This document shows positions 30,329-42,194 of a stretch of DNA of 60,000 nucleotides, in pieces. The stretch comes from Cristatella mucedo (taxonomy: Eukaryota; Bryozoa; Phylactolaemata; Cristatellidae), in NCBI GenBank assembly GCA_009760855.2, contig WPIO01000062.1, positions 1,028,001-1,088,000 of the forward strand, written 5' to 3'. The notes beneath the pieces are model-generated. The model worked only from the letters and a program-made list of their open reading frames with translations. It ran no database searches and was not told the DNA's origin. The translations under genes and the position numbers were made by a program. The number at the start of each line of letters is the position of its first letter. The first letter of the stretch is position 1.

Positions 30329-30485
30329 TAAAAAAAATCCTAGCTGCTTAAACAGCCTCTTTTGAATAGCGACAGAAGAGCCTTTACGTCTATCACCACC
30401 GCTTGCAGTGGCAATAAAGGGTCGCCCACCACAGGAATCAAACCCACTACCTCGGGACCGAGGTCATGAAAGCAACCGCCTTGCA
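30329..30485 (-). mobile_element. tRNA-derived SINE copy
   Basis: Matches the split copy at 8781 and the copy at 50827, including ATAGCGACAGAAGAGCCTTT and CTCGGGACCGAGGTCATGAA. The tRNA head is truncated after GCAACCGCCTT. Confidence 0.85.
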
Positions 30486-30689
30486 GCCCTCCGTCGCTGT
30501 TAAATAGACCTATACGCTGCGGATAAGGACTTGTGATCCTTAAATATGGGCGCGCTTTTTTGCTGCCAGGTTTTGCTAATGTGCAGCACACATTCATGCA
30601 TTGGCGGAGTGCATAAACAAGTCGCTAGCCGCGCTTCCAAGACAAAAGAGCTTCGCCTGTATTCGTCGCACGTTGACTAAGACTGGCAC

Positions 30690-30775
30690 CGTAAACCGGC
30701 GGCGGCCTGCTGGGGAACGCAGCGGCCTGCCGCTGAGGAACGCAGCGGCCTGCCGCTGAGGGGACACCGGTTTAT
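30690..30775 (-). repeat. inverted piece of the 25-bp minisatellite
   Basis: About 39 bases at 30697-30735 appear to be the exact reverse complement of the right edge of the array near 32593-32640. Confidence 0.7.
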
Positions 30776-30785
30776 GATCGCTGCG

Positions 30786-32060
30786 CTCGCGGCCTATTTT
30801 TCTATTATACTATTTATATATATTTCCGTACATACATGTAAGCCGCTACGCGAACTTGTAACAATAATGCACGGCAATTTGTAAGCGCACTTACCACCCT
30901 AGAAAGGGACAGGGAACCCTTTACTCACTACCCGTAGCCCACGAGGCAACTCTCCAACACCGCTACGCCATTGCCGGCTGAGAAGAATGTGAGTTTGCTC
31001 TGCGAACCAGGATTCTTGTCGCATTCCTGGTCACGCAGCTGGCAAATAGATTTCTTTTCCAACTCACACCGAGCTTAGCGCAACAACTTAATTCAATTAG
31101 CGAGCGTGGTTTGGTGAATAAAAAACCAATACAAAAGTGGTTACCAACTTGGAACCAAATGGGACCAACGATGTCGGAAATTAAAAGGTGAGGATTATAG
31201 CGACAAGCCACTTCGACAATTAATATACCAGGCTCTTTAAAGCCCGTTTTAATCGGAGCAATGGCTAGAAATTAACAAAATGCAAGGTATCAAGCTTAGA
31301 AAAACACAAAAATGCTCACAAAAAAGCCCTACCAGCTAGTTGGAACCGTTGTTCGTAAGTAGCAAGGACTAAACCATGAGCGGCACAAGGGGGGACAACA
31401 ACAAATAGTAGTTCACTGGCGGCGAAGGGCAAGTTGTATGCAAGTCGCAACAGAAGGAAAAAGTGAGTTCCAGACTCGGTGCTTATGAACTGAAGGCCCG
31501 ATTGCCAAAATAAGTTTAGGTTTAGAACGATGACAAACAAAAAGTAAAGGCACGCGCCGCCTTTTGCACTGGATTGGATGCTATGGAGTTTATGTCTCGG
31601 TAGTTTAATCCCCAGAGCACTGGACAGCTAACCTAGAGGTTGCACGATCGTTTTTTCCCACGAAAACTAAACATTTTTGGAACCCAGTTCCCGAGCAGAT
31701 GCCCTCAGATTATTCTGTCTTAAAATTAGAAACGCCTCGCTTTACCTATACCTAGTAGTTCCTTGTGGATGAAAATGACAGTACTTGGCCATAAGTTCTG
31801 TGTTAAGCCAAGCTTCGTATTATTATTACGGGCTTAAAATTCGTATCATGTGGCCAGAGAGCTTTTAAAAATTAAAAGCAAATCGCGACAACCGAACGTT
31901 CGTGAGGACTCACGTAAACCAGAGCAGGAAGCTTTGCAAGGGACAATTTCCGTTAGGCAGTGCACAAAGCGAGTGCTGTACACCCACTGGCCGCGGTGAC
32001 ACACTGCTATCGTCGAACAATGAACGCTCGTCAGCACGAAGAAGAGCGCGCTAAGACCTG
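30786..32060. other. intronic, nothing recognised
   Basis: No domain or clear repeat seen between the inverted minisatellite piece and the main array. Confidence 0.4.
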
Positions 32061-32070
32061 GCGCATCCTC

Positions 32071-32640
32071 CAGCAGCAGCAGGCCGCGCGAGTCCCCTCA
32101 ACAGCAGGCCACACGTGTCCCCTCAGCGGCAGGCCGCACGTGTCCCCTCAGCGGCAGGCCGCGTAAGTCCCCTCAGCGGCAGGCCGCACGTGTCCCCTCA
32201 GCGGTAGGCCGCGCGAGTCCGCTCAGCAGCAGGCCGCTCGTGTCCCCTCAGCGGTAGGCCGCGCGAGTCCGCTCAGCAGCAGGCCGCTCGTGTCCCCTCA
32301 GCGGCAGGCGGCGTAAGTCCCCTCAGCAGCAGGGCGCGCGAGTCCCCTCAGCGGCATGCCGTGCGTGTCCCCTCAGCGGAGGACGCACGTGTCACCTCAG
32401 CGGCAGGCCGCATGAGTCCCCTCAGCAGCAGGCCGCACGTGTCCCCTCAGCAACAGGCCGCACGTGTCCCCTCAGCAGCAGGCCGCACGTGTCACCTCAG
32501 CAGCAGGCCGTGCGTGTCCCCTCAGCAGCAGGCCGCGCGAGTCCCCTCAGCGGCAGGCCGCGCGAGTCCCCTCAGCGGCAGGCCGCACGTGTCACCTCAG
32601 CGGCAGGCCGCTGCGTTCCCCAGCAGGCCGCCGCTGCCGG
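32071..32640. repeat. 25-bp minisatellite
   Basis: About 22 imperfect copies of a unit like GTCCCCTCAGCGGCAGGCCG plus CGCGA or CACGT. Two main variants alternate (GCGCGA and GCACGT endings). Open frames across it translate to repeated RVPSAAGR-type peptides and are not evidence of a gene. Confidence 0.95.
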
Positions 32641-32759
32641 CTTGTCCCGCGAACCGCGAGCGGCTGTGGCTACGAGGTAGTTAAGTCGTCGCAACATCTC
32701 GCTGCGTCTGCTCTACCGTCAGTTGCCGTTAGAGACGAGCTTCACTCGTTCGCAAACTG

Positions 32760-33700
32760 AGCGGCCCCTCGTGGGGTGGGGGTAGGGAGAATTCTAGGCT
32801 TTTGGAGAATATGCACTGAAGGCACGGTTGCAAATGATTTGAGCTTAGTTACATGCAAAGTTAAACGACTTGTCAGAAGAGGTGGTAGCAGGATGTGAAA
32901 CCTGGTTTAGAAGTATCTCAGATAGGTACGCCGGCATCATAGAAAGGCCTAAAAGTGACAGACAGAATCAATGCGGATAAGCCGCTTGATGTTAGCCAGT
33001 GCTAGTCGGCGAGAAGAGATGTGACGTGGCAGCTCCGACATGTACGACAACCAGCCCTAGCTGAAGAGTTTCGCACCAACTGCGTAAGCGTCTTAGTGCA
33101 CAGCCGGGGGACCTGCACGGAGAATTGCCGAAGTTGAAATGCCGGTTTGTCCCAAATGCACGGACTAACTTCGCTGCGGTAATCTCATCTAAGCAGGCCG
33201 GAAGTCATTCAGTATTGCGTAGCTGAAAATGGCTAGGCTCAACTGTGAACCTGACGGTGTCATCCAGCGATCGCTCATTTTGCTAGCCGAATGCCCATTC
33301 CTTGCAGAGGCTACAGGGGGTGTTCTGGCCGAGCCCATTTTGAGGCACAGGCATTCGACTTTCTGGGTTACTAGGATAGCATGTAATTTTATAAAAACGT
33401 TGAGGCGCCAACATTTGGTTTAGGCAGCGACATCTGGCTTAGGAGCTATAAAAGTCTCGCGGTTTAAAGATGCGACCCAGAATCGAAAGTGAGGCTGGAC
33501 GGGTGGGCTGGTTGGGGAGCTCATTATGCAACGCAAAGGGAATGGCACCTGGTCTGCTGCTACCGCTTACCGCTGGTTCCCATGCCGAACGCTCTTCAAC
33601 CAGTGGCGTTTCCGGAACTTTCAGATAGAAGGCAAGCCCTGCCGCCAGTTATAAATACATCGAAAGTCGCTGTCTTTTATTCGACACGTGAGCCTGTGGC
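32760..33700. other. intronic, nothing recognised
   Basis: Short frames only and no domain recognised. Confidence 0.4.
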
Positions 33701-34522
33701 TGCGCGTAGATTGAAACCATGCGACGACGATCTCATCGCTCGTCGCAGTCTTTCTTCCTTAAACGTACAGCAGCAGACGTCGTCGAGGTAGTGCACCGCC
33801 GTCGTCGTTCCAAGGCATGTCTTGCTTGATAAGTTGTAGCGCGCTGAGCGAGCAGCGCACGTTCGACGCCATTACGCTTCCCGGAGTCACTTCTCCTGCC
33901 TGGCGGTCGGCGCGCGGGTAGTCGGCGCTCAGGGGTTTGAGCGAGCAGATGCTGCCTGCACACTATCTCTCTCGCTCGCCACTTCGCCCGTCTAGCCAAA
34001 ATGGCCGACGCCGAGCCTGCGGGCGCGGCGCCTGCGTGTGTGGCTCGAGCGACAGCGGCAGTCGCGCCGGCGACGGCTCGAGGCGAGGCGACGGTGCGGC
34101 CAGCCAGCGACCGCGGCTCTGCGCCTAGCGCGTCGACAGCGACGAACGACGAAAATTCAAGAGACGCGCCGCCGCCGCCGCGTCAGGTCGCCAATAGCGA
34201 GGCGGTCGATGAGTGAGCGCTTTGAGCCCGCGCCGCGAGACTGCGACCTGAAGGCGGCGAAGTGCACGGCGGTTAAATAAAGGAAGAAAGGCGCAGCGGC
34301 GGCGGCGGCGGGCGGCGGCGGCGGGCGACGTATCGGGCGCGTCGGTCGCTCGCCGAGATCGATCAGCCGCCGCCGCCGCGGCCGCCGCCGCCGCCGCCCA
34401 TCCCTCTTTTGCCGAGCAGCGGCCGGCGCGACCAGGCCGCTGCTCTGCAGAAGAGCCGATGGGCGCACCGCGGCGCAGTCGGCACGGGTCCGACTGTGCG
34501 GCCAATGCGGTCGGGCGGCAGT

Positions 34523-34556
<34 letters not shown>

Positions 34557-35390
34557 ATTCGCGGGCGCGTCCGACGTTGATGGGCGGCGCATGGCGAGCG
34601 CGTACGTAGCACGCGAAAGGACCGCATCCTGAGAGGATGCGAAGCTGATTCAACGGGCTCTCGTTTTGGTTTAGCCGCGGCGGCTCTCTCGTCCATTAGC
34701 AGCCGGCAAGAAAGGACTGCCTCAGAGCAGGACTCGGTGCGAGCTCGTCGCCGCTGGGCTCAGACGCAGCGTCGACGGCGTATCCGCAGCATGCCGAAAT
34801 CGATAGCGCGGATTCGCACGAGCGGTAGGTCAGTCGCGGGGTATTTGACCTAAGCTCGGAGAAAATCTGCGCTCACGTCCTAATCGTTCAACTCAAGAGT
34901 CGTCGACGTTGAAGTCCCAAGAGGAGGAAGCCTCTCTACTGTGCGGCTGCAGCAGCGTTCCCGCCGCTCGCACCGCTCGCGTTCCGCGTCCTCGCGTCCG
35001 GCCTTGGTCGGCGCGCGTGCGGAATTCCAAGGCCGAGGGGGAACCAAGGTAACCTTTGCGCAGACACGCTTCGAGGCGCGGTGGTGGACGCGAGAATTAA
35101 GCGTCCAAGCCGTGAGTGCAGCTAGGACGGCGGCGGCGGCGGGTCTTCGCATGGATTGGCGGCGGCGGGTCTGATTCAAGCGCACTACAGTGCGTTCGCA
35201 ACGCAATCGCAAGTTATGCTGAGAATTCTCGCCGCCGTACTGTCGACTCCTTAGTGCGTGACAGCCACCCAAGCGGCTCGTGCTCCCAACTTCCGACTCA
35301 GGCGCGTCGAGCGGGACCGGCAAGTCTGGTCCCGCTCTGCACGCATACAAACCCGTCATTCCGATTAGCCGTCCCGAGCGAGGTTAAGTA
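33700..35390. other. GC-rich, CGG/GCC-repeat island inside intron 1
   Basis: Dense CpG with GGC/GCC triplet runs (34289-34400 and 34518-34560). A frame at 34001-34216 starts with a good context (AAAATGGCC) and encodes an Ala/Arg-rich 71-residue peptide, with AATAAA shortly after at 34276. It has no recognised domain. This could be a promoter, an alternative first exon or only composition. Confidence 0.35.
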
Positions 35391-35643
35391 TTAACTTCCC
35401 CGTCGGCAGAACCTCGAGTATGGCGTCGCCTTCCTGCAGTGGGGGTTTCATTGGCTTCCCACGCTGCCCGCCAGCTGGCGTTCTCGTGCATGTGAATCTC
35501 GGGTGAGACCGTCGGCCCGCGCATGGTCGTCGTCGCCAGAAAGTTTTTGTTAGGGCTGAACTCGTTAGGTGGCGGATAGCTAAATGAACCTGGATCTTGC
35601 CAGAGTCATCCGATTGTAGAGTGCTGCCCTCTACGCCCCCTCT

Positions 35644-35895
35644 CATACATACATACATACATACATACATACATGCATGCATGCATGCATGCATACATAC
35701 ATACATACATACATACATACATACATACATACATACATACATACATACATACATACATACATACATACATACATACATACATACATACATACATACATGC
35801 ATACATACATGCATACATACATACATACATACATACATACATACATACATACATACATACATACATACATACATACATACATACATACATACATG
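35644..35895. repeat. (ATAC)n microsatellite with ATGC interruptions
   Basis: About 250 bases of ATAC tetranucleotide, with ATGC variants near 35672-35692, 35798 and 35810. Long frames on both strands are repeat translations only. Confidence 0.98.
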
Positions 35896-35999
35896 TATGT
35901 ATGTGTATGCATATGCGAGGGTCGCAGACACCCGACCGGCTTCATCTGCGTCATGCGACAAGACTAGGTGAACTCAGCGAGCAGTTCCAAGTGAATGTA

Positions 36000-36320
36000 A
36001 TGCAATGTATCTCCGTCTGTAACTTCACAAAGCCACATAGACTATGTGGCTGTGTTACGCAGGCGAGTTGTATGTAGCGCTCTCACAGCCCAAACACCTT
36101 TTGGTACGCATTCGGTAGCCAACAGACTTCATCTCACGCAACAAAGAGAAAGTGAGAAGCATAACTGAGTCAGGAGAGCTGTTGAGGTAGTGAATAGCAT
36201 GTAATTAGCAGCTCGGCACGGCTGGAAAGGATATGCCCTAGTCGGCAGCAGGAGACTAGTTGTCATTGCATAAGTGTTGTGGAGATGAGTTCCGCAGCCT
36301 GGGACCTGCAGAGCAAAATC
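36000..36320 (-). mobile_element. LINE 3' end, minus strand
   Basis: Reverse complement of the LINE end at 41700-41995. The minus strand encodes FCSAGPRLRNSSPQHLCNDN, and the 3' tail reads towards 36000. It is flanked by diverged direct repeats of about 80 bases (35905-35985 and 36326-36403). Confidence 0.75.
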
Positions 36321-36480
36321 TTATATATGCGCATCCGGGGGCCGCAGTCATTCGACCGGATATGCGGCTTGCGACAATACTAGGTACGCTCAGCGAGCTG
36401 TTGTAGTTGAATACACGTTCATCGCCGCTCCTCGCGGCTGCCACCGCTGCTTGACGACGAGGATGACGTTTTTTGTGTAG

Positions 36481-36666
36481 GGATTTTCAGCTTGGCGATC
36501 AATTCGCTGAGCATCTATTCGACGTTCGGTCGGCGAAGAATCAAGCTCAAGCCCGTCGAGCACTTCATGCTGGCACTCAACATCGCCGACATGGGCATGG
36601 TCGTGTTCACGTTCCCGTTCGCTATTTCGTCATTTTTCGCTCGACGGTGGCTGTTCGGCGAAGCAG
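36481..36666 (+). CDS. opsin exon 2 (TM1-TM2 and first extracellular loop)
   Basis: The frame after the acceptor reads GIFSLAINSLSIYSTFGRRR, completing TM1 with its conserved Asn, then KPVEHFMLALNIADMGMVVF, TM2 with the conserved LxxAD-type block, then RWLFGEAG leading to the disulfide Cys in the next exon. Length is 186 bases, phase 1 to phase 1, with donor GTACGG. Confidence 0.92.
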
Positions 36667-36898
36667 GTACGGCGCGGCATGGCAGCAAAGCGCGCGCCGC
36701 GACGCCTCGCGTCGCATCGCCTTTTTTATCGCTGCCCAACGAGCGCAAAGCGCTTCGGAGAGCCGAGGTTTTTACAACAGCAGGAACCTGAACCTCGGAT
36801 GCGCAGCCGGATGGGGGTCATGGCGGTCAACTGCTCGCTTTTACCGCCTGCCGGAGTGCGGCAGCCCACTGCGGTGGCCAGTCAGCAGCGAGGGGGAG

Positions 36899-36901
36899 GA
36901 A

Positions 36902-36982
<81 letters not shown>

Positions 36983-37056
36983 GGGAGAGAGAGGGAGAGA
37001 GAGGGAGAGAGAGGAGAGAGAGGGAGAGGAGAGGAGGAGAGAGAGAGAGAGGGAGA

Positions 37057-37094
<38 letters not shown>

Positions 37095-37285
37095 AGGGAG
37101 GGAGGGAGGGGGAGAGAGGGGGGGGGAGAGAGAGGGAGAGAGAGGGAGAGAGAGGGAGGGAGAGAGGGAGGGAGAGAGGGAGGGAGAGGGGGGGAGAGGG
37201 AGGGAGAGAGAGGGAGGAGAGAGAGAGGAGAGGAGGGAGAGGGGGAGGGAGAGAGAGGGGGAGAGAGAGAGGAGAGAGAGAGAGG

Positions 37286-37322
<37 letters not shown>

Positions 37323-37410
37323 GGTGAGAGGGAGAGGGGAGAGAGAGGGAGAGGGGAGAGAGAGAGGGAGAGGGAGAGGGAGAGAGGAGAGAGAGACAGA
37401 GGGAGAGAGA

Positions 37411-37460
<50 letters not shown>

Positions 37461-37731
37461 GAGGGAGAGAGAGAGAGAGAGGGAGAGAGAGAGAGGGGGG
37501 AGGAGAGAGGGAGAGGGAGAGGGAGAGGGAGAGGGAGAGGGAGAGGGAGAGGGAGAGGGAGAGGGAGAGGGAGGGAGAGGGAGAGGGAGGAGGGAGAGAG
37601 AGAGGGAGAGAGAGAGGGAGAGATGAGGGAGAGGGAGAGATGGAGGGGGAGAGGGAGAGGGAGAGGGAGAGGGAGAGGGAGAGGGAGAGGGAGAGGGAGA
37701 GGGAGAGGGAGAGGGAGAGAGAGAGAGAGAG
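36899..37731. repeat. GA/GGGA-rich low-complexity tract
   Basis: About 830 bases of purine-only sequence made of GA, GGA and GAGGGA units, beginning about 230 bases after the exon 2 donor. Such mirror-type purine tracts can form triplex DNA. Long frames through it are artefacts. Confidence 0.97.
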
Positions 37732-38680
37732 AAAGGCCGCTCTTCTCTGCGCCGCCCCGCCCCGGCGTCTCTCCTCGCGCTGCGTACCCCCCCCCGTAGT
37801 GTAGTTAGTTACGACTTGCGTAGTATTGCTATTGCTAGTAGGCTAGTTTTGCTTGCCCGCGGAGCGCGATCGTTTATCGCTTTCGCTCCGTGTTGCTCTT
37901 CTTCTTCCAGTGCAGTGAACAGCCGTCTCGTCTCCTTATCGCTATAAAAAGAACGCTTTTCCGGGCGAGGCACGCACTAGCTAGCGCACTGGCCGACTGC
38001 GTCGCGTGCACACCAGCGACGCCGGCCGCTCCTGTCTTAAGCCTCATTTAAATGATGAGTCTTGCTTCCAACCAAGTCGAGTCTTACTTCGGTCTTTCGG
38101 TTTGTAGGAGGTTTAGACGGCAGTTCTTGCTCCAAGTCTGGCTTTCTACTCGCTCCGCCCACGGAACGTTCTTGAGATAGCAGTTGCGTTTCTCTACTTT
38201 TCTCTTCGGAGAGCAAAACCTGCCTTTACCTCATAGGAAGCAGCCCGCGAACACATGCTGCAGCACTTGGAATTAGGTCCGTTCTCGTCAACTAAACGCG
38301 ATGCGGAGCCCGCTATTCGCGCCACAAGCTGCATTCGCCAGATGTGGGAGTAGCACTGAATGTGGCTCATTGAGAGGCCTGTGCTGTTGGCGCTGCTACA
38401 ACATCGTTCCTCTTCTACCCCAATCGTATCCAAGAAATGAGATACCATGTCACCGTTAACTTTGCCCAAAGTATGGAGGACTTGCCCCATGGACCCAAAC
38501 CAGAAGTAGCTCACCAAGACCAACTTTTGACCAGTGGGCAGAGACATAGTCATGCAAAGAAAATGCGCCAAAACAAATCTTCATTCACTTTCAGAGTCTT
38601 CATAGCTATAGTAGTTCAAAGTGACTCAATAAAATATTACATAACATCAGCTTCCGGTTCTCATCCTATTTGGGGTTGGC
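37732..38680. other. intronic, nothing recognised
   Basis: Intron 2 sequence with no supported feature. Confidence 0.4.
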
Positions 38681-38683
38681 CAG

Positions 38684-38718
<35 letters not shown>
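38684..38718. repeat. (TA)n microsatellite
   Basis: A pure TA dinucleotide run at the tail end of the neighbouring SINE. Confidence 0.9.
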
Positions 38719-38721
<3 letters not shown>

Positions 38722-38735
38722 TATATATGTAATTC

Positions 38736-38887
38736 ATTTATTTTATATAATTCATTTATATAGCGCCCCAAGAGAACTTAATCTCTATTCGGGCGCTTCA
38801 CATATGCCTCGGGGCTCGAACCCACGACATCAGTCGGACCTTGGTCGGGGCGCGAGCACCTTAACCGCTAGACCAAACCAGCTCGGC
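38736..38887 (-). mobile_element. second tRNA-derived SINE family with a LINE-like tail
   Basis: The minus strand reads GAGCTGGTTTGGTCTAGCGG then TTAAGGTGC (A box) and GTGGGTTCGAGCCCCGAGGC (B box), a clear tRNA-like head. It is followed by GAAGCGCCCGAATAGAGATT and TCTCTTGGGGCGCT, the same stem-type tail as the LINE ends at 1280 and 7318. SINEs often borrow the tail of the LINE that mobilises them. Confidence 0.8.
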
Positions 38888-39740
38888 AGCTTCTAATGAA
38901 AGTTAAAATTCCGGCTGCAGACTTACCGAACCAACCCTACTGTAAAGTCCTCGATAATGATTATAATTAAAATAAAAAATTCAGAATCCCGAGGATGAAT
39001 TATCTTTCTAGATACTTTACATATGTTGAAAAGAAAGCATCCCATCTGCGTACGTATTTTATGCATAATTTCGGCGCGCACTAAGAACACATAGAAACTT
39101 TCATGCGGTCGGAGCGAAGGCGGTGAGGAGCAGGTAGCCTTTCAGCGTCATCTTGTGGATGCGGTCAGTCAAATCGGGACGATGACGTGGTGCCAGTCGG
39201 CGGCGTCGAATTGCAGTCTTTGGGAGCGTAGAAGCTGAAAGCGCATGGATGTCGGTGACATTGGAAGCTCGATCGAGGCGCGGCCAGTAGCTCCGAGTCA
39301 CAAGAGCTGGCGGCGGCGGCGGCGTCGGGAGCGGGGCCGCCTGATTAGGAAGCATTTCAGACAGCTAGGACGGAGCAAGAAAGGGAAACGTGCCGCGAGC
39401 GAGTGACGGGTCCTCGAAGTCGATGCGCTGCTCGAGGGGCAGCCGGTGCAAGCTGCAGGTTGGCAAGAAGTGGTGCAAGTCTGTGGCATCCGCGACGTTC
39501 ATGGCAGACCAACCTAGCGGCCAAGTGCTGCACCAACTGCAGGCGCCTAACTGCTGCAAAAGTGGCTGTGGGCGGCTAGGCGATAATTAAATTTGAGCGT
39601 TCTTCAAGTCAGTGACTGCTGTCACTGCAAAGCATGGTTCTCGCTAGAGTAGACCTTTCTTGCGCTGACACCTGTACCGTTGGCTCGCGATACAGCTTGG
39701 GCGATTACTTTGCGTATGAGACAGTCAGATTAGCGACAAC
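38888..39740. other. intronic, partly GC-rich, nothing firmly recognised
   Basis: At 38960-39040 there may be a degraded minus-strand copy of the LINE-type tail. The rest has short frames without domains. Confidence 0.4.
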
Positions 39741-40003
39741 TAAGCTCCTGCTGCCGACAATGGCTCATCCTTTTCAGCGGTCCTGAGCTGCTACTTCCAT
39801 GCTACTCACTACCTCCAACTGCTCTCCTGACTCTGCTATGCTTTCCACTTTCACTTTGTTGCGTGAGACGCAGTCTGTTGGCTACCGAATGCGTACCGAA
39901 AGCCGCTTAGGCTGTGAGTGCGCTATACAAAACTCTCCTGCGTAACACCCACGTGGTCTTTATAACTTTGTGGAGTTACAGGCGGAGATACATTACAGTA
40001 CAT
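39740..40003 (+). mobile_element. LINE 3' end fragment
   Basis: Shares CTGCCGACAATGGCTCATCC, the CCGAATGCGTACCGAAAGCC block and the CGCTATACAAAACTCTCCTG end with the LINE at 41095. It is 5'-truncated. Confidence 0.85.
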
Positions 40004-40345
40004 TAGCGCGTCCGATAAAGCAGTGCCGCTTGCGCACAGACGTCACTTCTCACGCGCCTTGATTCGGCATCTTCTGCTGGGCCTTGAGGCCGTCGTCAGG
40101 TGCAGCGGCTACCTCGGCGGCCTGGTAGTAATCGAGTGGCCAATCGCACGCGATGCAGCTCTGCAAAGCTAAGCGCAGTTCGGAACGTGGTTGATTGGTC
40201 ATATGGCTCCAACACAAGCTGTTCATTTTGCATTTTCAAGCACGCTTCCGGCCGAGAATACCCGGGACTCTTAACACTTATGTGCAATTCAGTACTTGCC
40301 TGAGGGAGCGGTGAGAAAATGGCCCAGCCCGGAGAAAGGAAGGGC

Positions 40346-40629
<284 letters not shown>

Positions 40630-41094
40630 GGAAGTGGCTGGAGGCGTGGAGGTCGTGGCGTCCCTCTACACTCCACTGTGGAGACAACATGTCCATCACG
40701 CGACCAGAGCGGTCAGCGTGGCCAGAGCTGATACCATACTCCGCTCATACCGCAGGTCGGCGGTGCTGATCTGCGGCTTCTCGGCAGTGTTTTCCTGACC
40801 GAAACAACGTAAAAACTTAGGGGAGGATAGCAACATGTAGCACTTTTTTTATTGTATCTGTTTCTGAGTACTAAGCGTCATTACCCGATAGCTTACCCCT
40901 CAAAAGAATTGAAAATGGCCATTACGTTACGCAATAATCACTCTCGTGAGCAGGACGGAAGTAAACTTGAAATTTATTCATTGTCCAGAACTCTGCAGAT
41001 ACAGCCGTAGCTAAAAGCCTGGTGCTTAACGAAAAAATTCATAAATTGCTAATACATTTTTCTTACGTAATAAAACTAATAAATCGTACAGAAA

Positions 41095-41995
41095 CTGCTG
41101 CTCATAGGACACCCAAAGCGTGTGGCTGGATTGAAAAGTTTTGCTCTTCTAATAGGTAATGCTGTGTGACCATCACCACGCGCTCAAAATTTAGGTGTTT
41201 TCGACAGCTGCCTCAATTTTAAAAGCTTTACTCAGAACACTGCTACTACAGCTTACCACCACGTCCGTTCCCTATCTAAGATCGGAGCTGTCTTCCACAG
41301 CGACTTGCGCAGAATTTAACTAGCTCCTTAGTTCTGTCTCGGCTTGATTATTGTAATTTCCTTTTGGCTGGGCTGCCAAAAAAAGCTATTAGGCCACTGC
41401 AGCAGACTATTAATATGGCTGCAAGGCTAGTCTTGAAGTCCCAGCAGTTTGAGCACGTGTCTTCTTTGCTAAAAGAGCTAGGATGGATGCCGGTTGAGCA
41501 ACGGATACAGAGCCAAGTTCTTACGCTGGTGCACAAGTCCCGCCACGGCTTGGCTCCTTCGTACCTAGCTGCACCAGTTTCAGCCTGTTCGCGCCCTCAG
41601 TTCCTGTGTGGACAATAAATTAGCTGTCCCATTTCTCGGCTTAAAGACCGTTGGCGACAGAAGCTTTAGCTCTGCAAGTCGTAGACTGTGGAACTCGCTT
41701 CCACAATTCTTACACAACGACAACTACTCTTCTGCTGCAGACTATGGCTCATCCTTTTCAGAGGTCCTTAGCCTCTACTTCCATGCTACTCACTACCTCA
41801 ACTGCTGTCCTGACTCTGCTATGCTTCCCACATTCTCTTTGTTGCGTGAGTTGAAGTTTTTTGGCTACCGAATGCGTACCGAAAGCCGCTTAGGCTGTGA
41901 GTGCGCTATACAAAACTCTCCTGCGTAACACCCACTTAAGTCTTTATGGCTTTGTGGAGTTACAGGTGGAGATACATTACATTACAATCAAATTC
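41095..41995 (+). mobile_element. LINE copy (CR1/L2-like), C-terminal reverse transcriptase region
   Basis: Frames give an RLDYCNF block near 41338, INMAARLVLKS near 41410, ELGWMPVEQRIQSQVLTL near 41480, LGLKTVGDRSF near 41637, and RLWNSLPQFL. This is the standard end of CR1/L2-type LINE polyproteins. Frameshifts interrupt it. The 3' end reads CGCTATACAAAACTCTCCTG and a CATTACATTAC run. Confidence 0.88.
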
Positions 41996-42194
41996 AGATG
42001 AAATATATAATGAAAATGGGCTCTGTGTTTGTTGCATATAGATTCAGTGTTGATCGCGAGATTAATTCATTGAGGCACAGTATACGTATACAGGATCAAT
42101 TATTCCATGCGTAAATAATGCTTTACAGTTATTAGCATATTCTTATTATGAGGTAATATAGTGGCATAAATACAGCCTTAAGCCAACTAGCTTA

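Larger units (their letters stand above)
29466..36480 (+). other. opsin intron 1
   Basis: About 7 kb containing a SINE copy, a 25-bp minisatellite, a GC-rich island and a large ATAC microsatellite with LINE debris. It has a GTGAGT donor and a TTTTTTGTGTAG acceptor. Confidence 0.75.

Noticed and set aside
32071-32640. CRISPR array
   Set aside because: Units are contiguous and lack unique spacers; it is a minisatellite in a eukaryotic intron.
32361-32760. Repeat protein with RVPSAAGR units
   Set aside because: The 25-bp unit is not a multiple of three and the frames merely follow the minisatellite; the surrounding DNA is intronic.
34125-34696. Overlapping 155- and 179-residue Ala/Arg/Pro-rich frames
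   Set aside because: GGC/GCC triplet runs and high GC keep several frames open at once; no recognisable domain.
35597-36077. Long open frames on both strands through the ATAC repeat
   Set aside because: They are translations of a tetranucleotide microsatellite; all frames stay open for composition reasons.
36473-37626. Apparent 284- and 315-residue Glu/Arg-rich proteins
   Set aside because: Produced by the GA/GGGA purine tract after opsin exon 2; no stop codon can occur in that repeat.
38736-38887. A functional tRNA gene
   Set aside because: A and B boxes are clear, but the arms do not pair as a full cloverleaf by eye and it runs into a LINE-type tail, so it is a SINE head.
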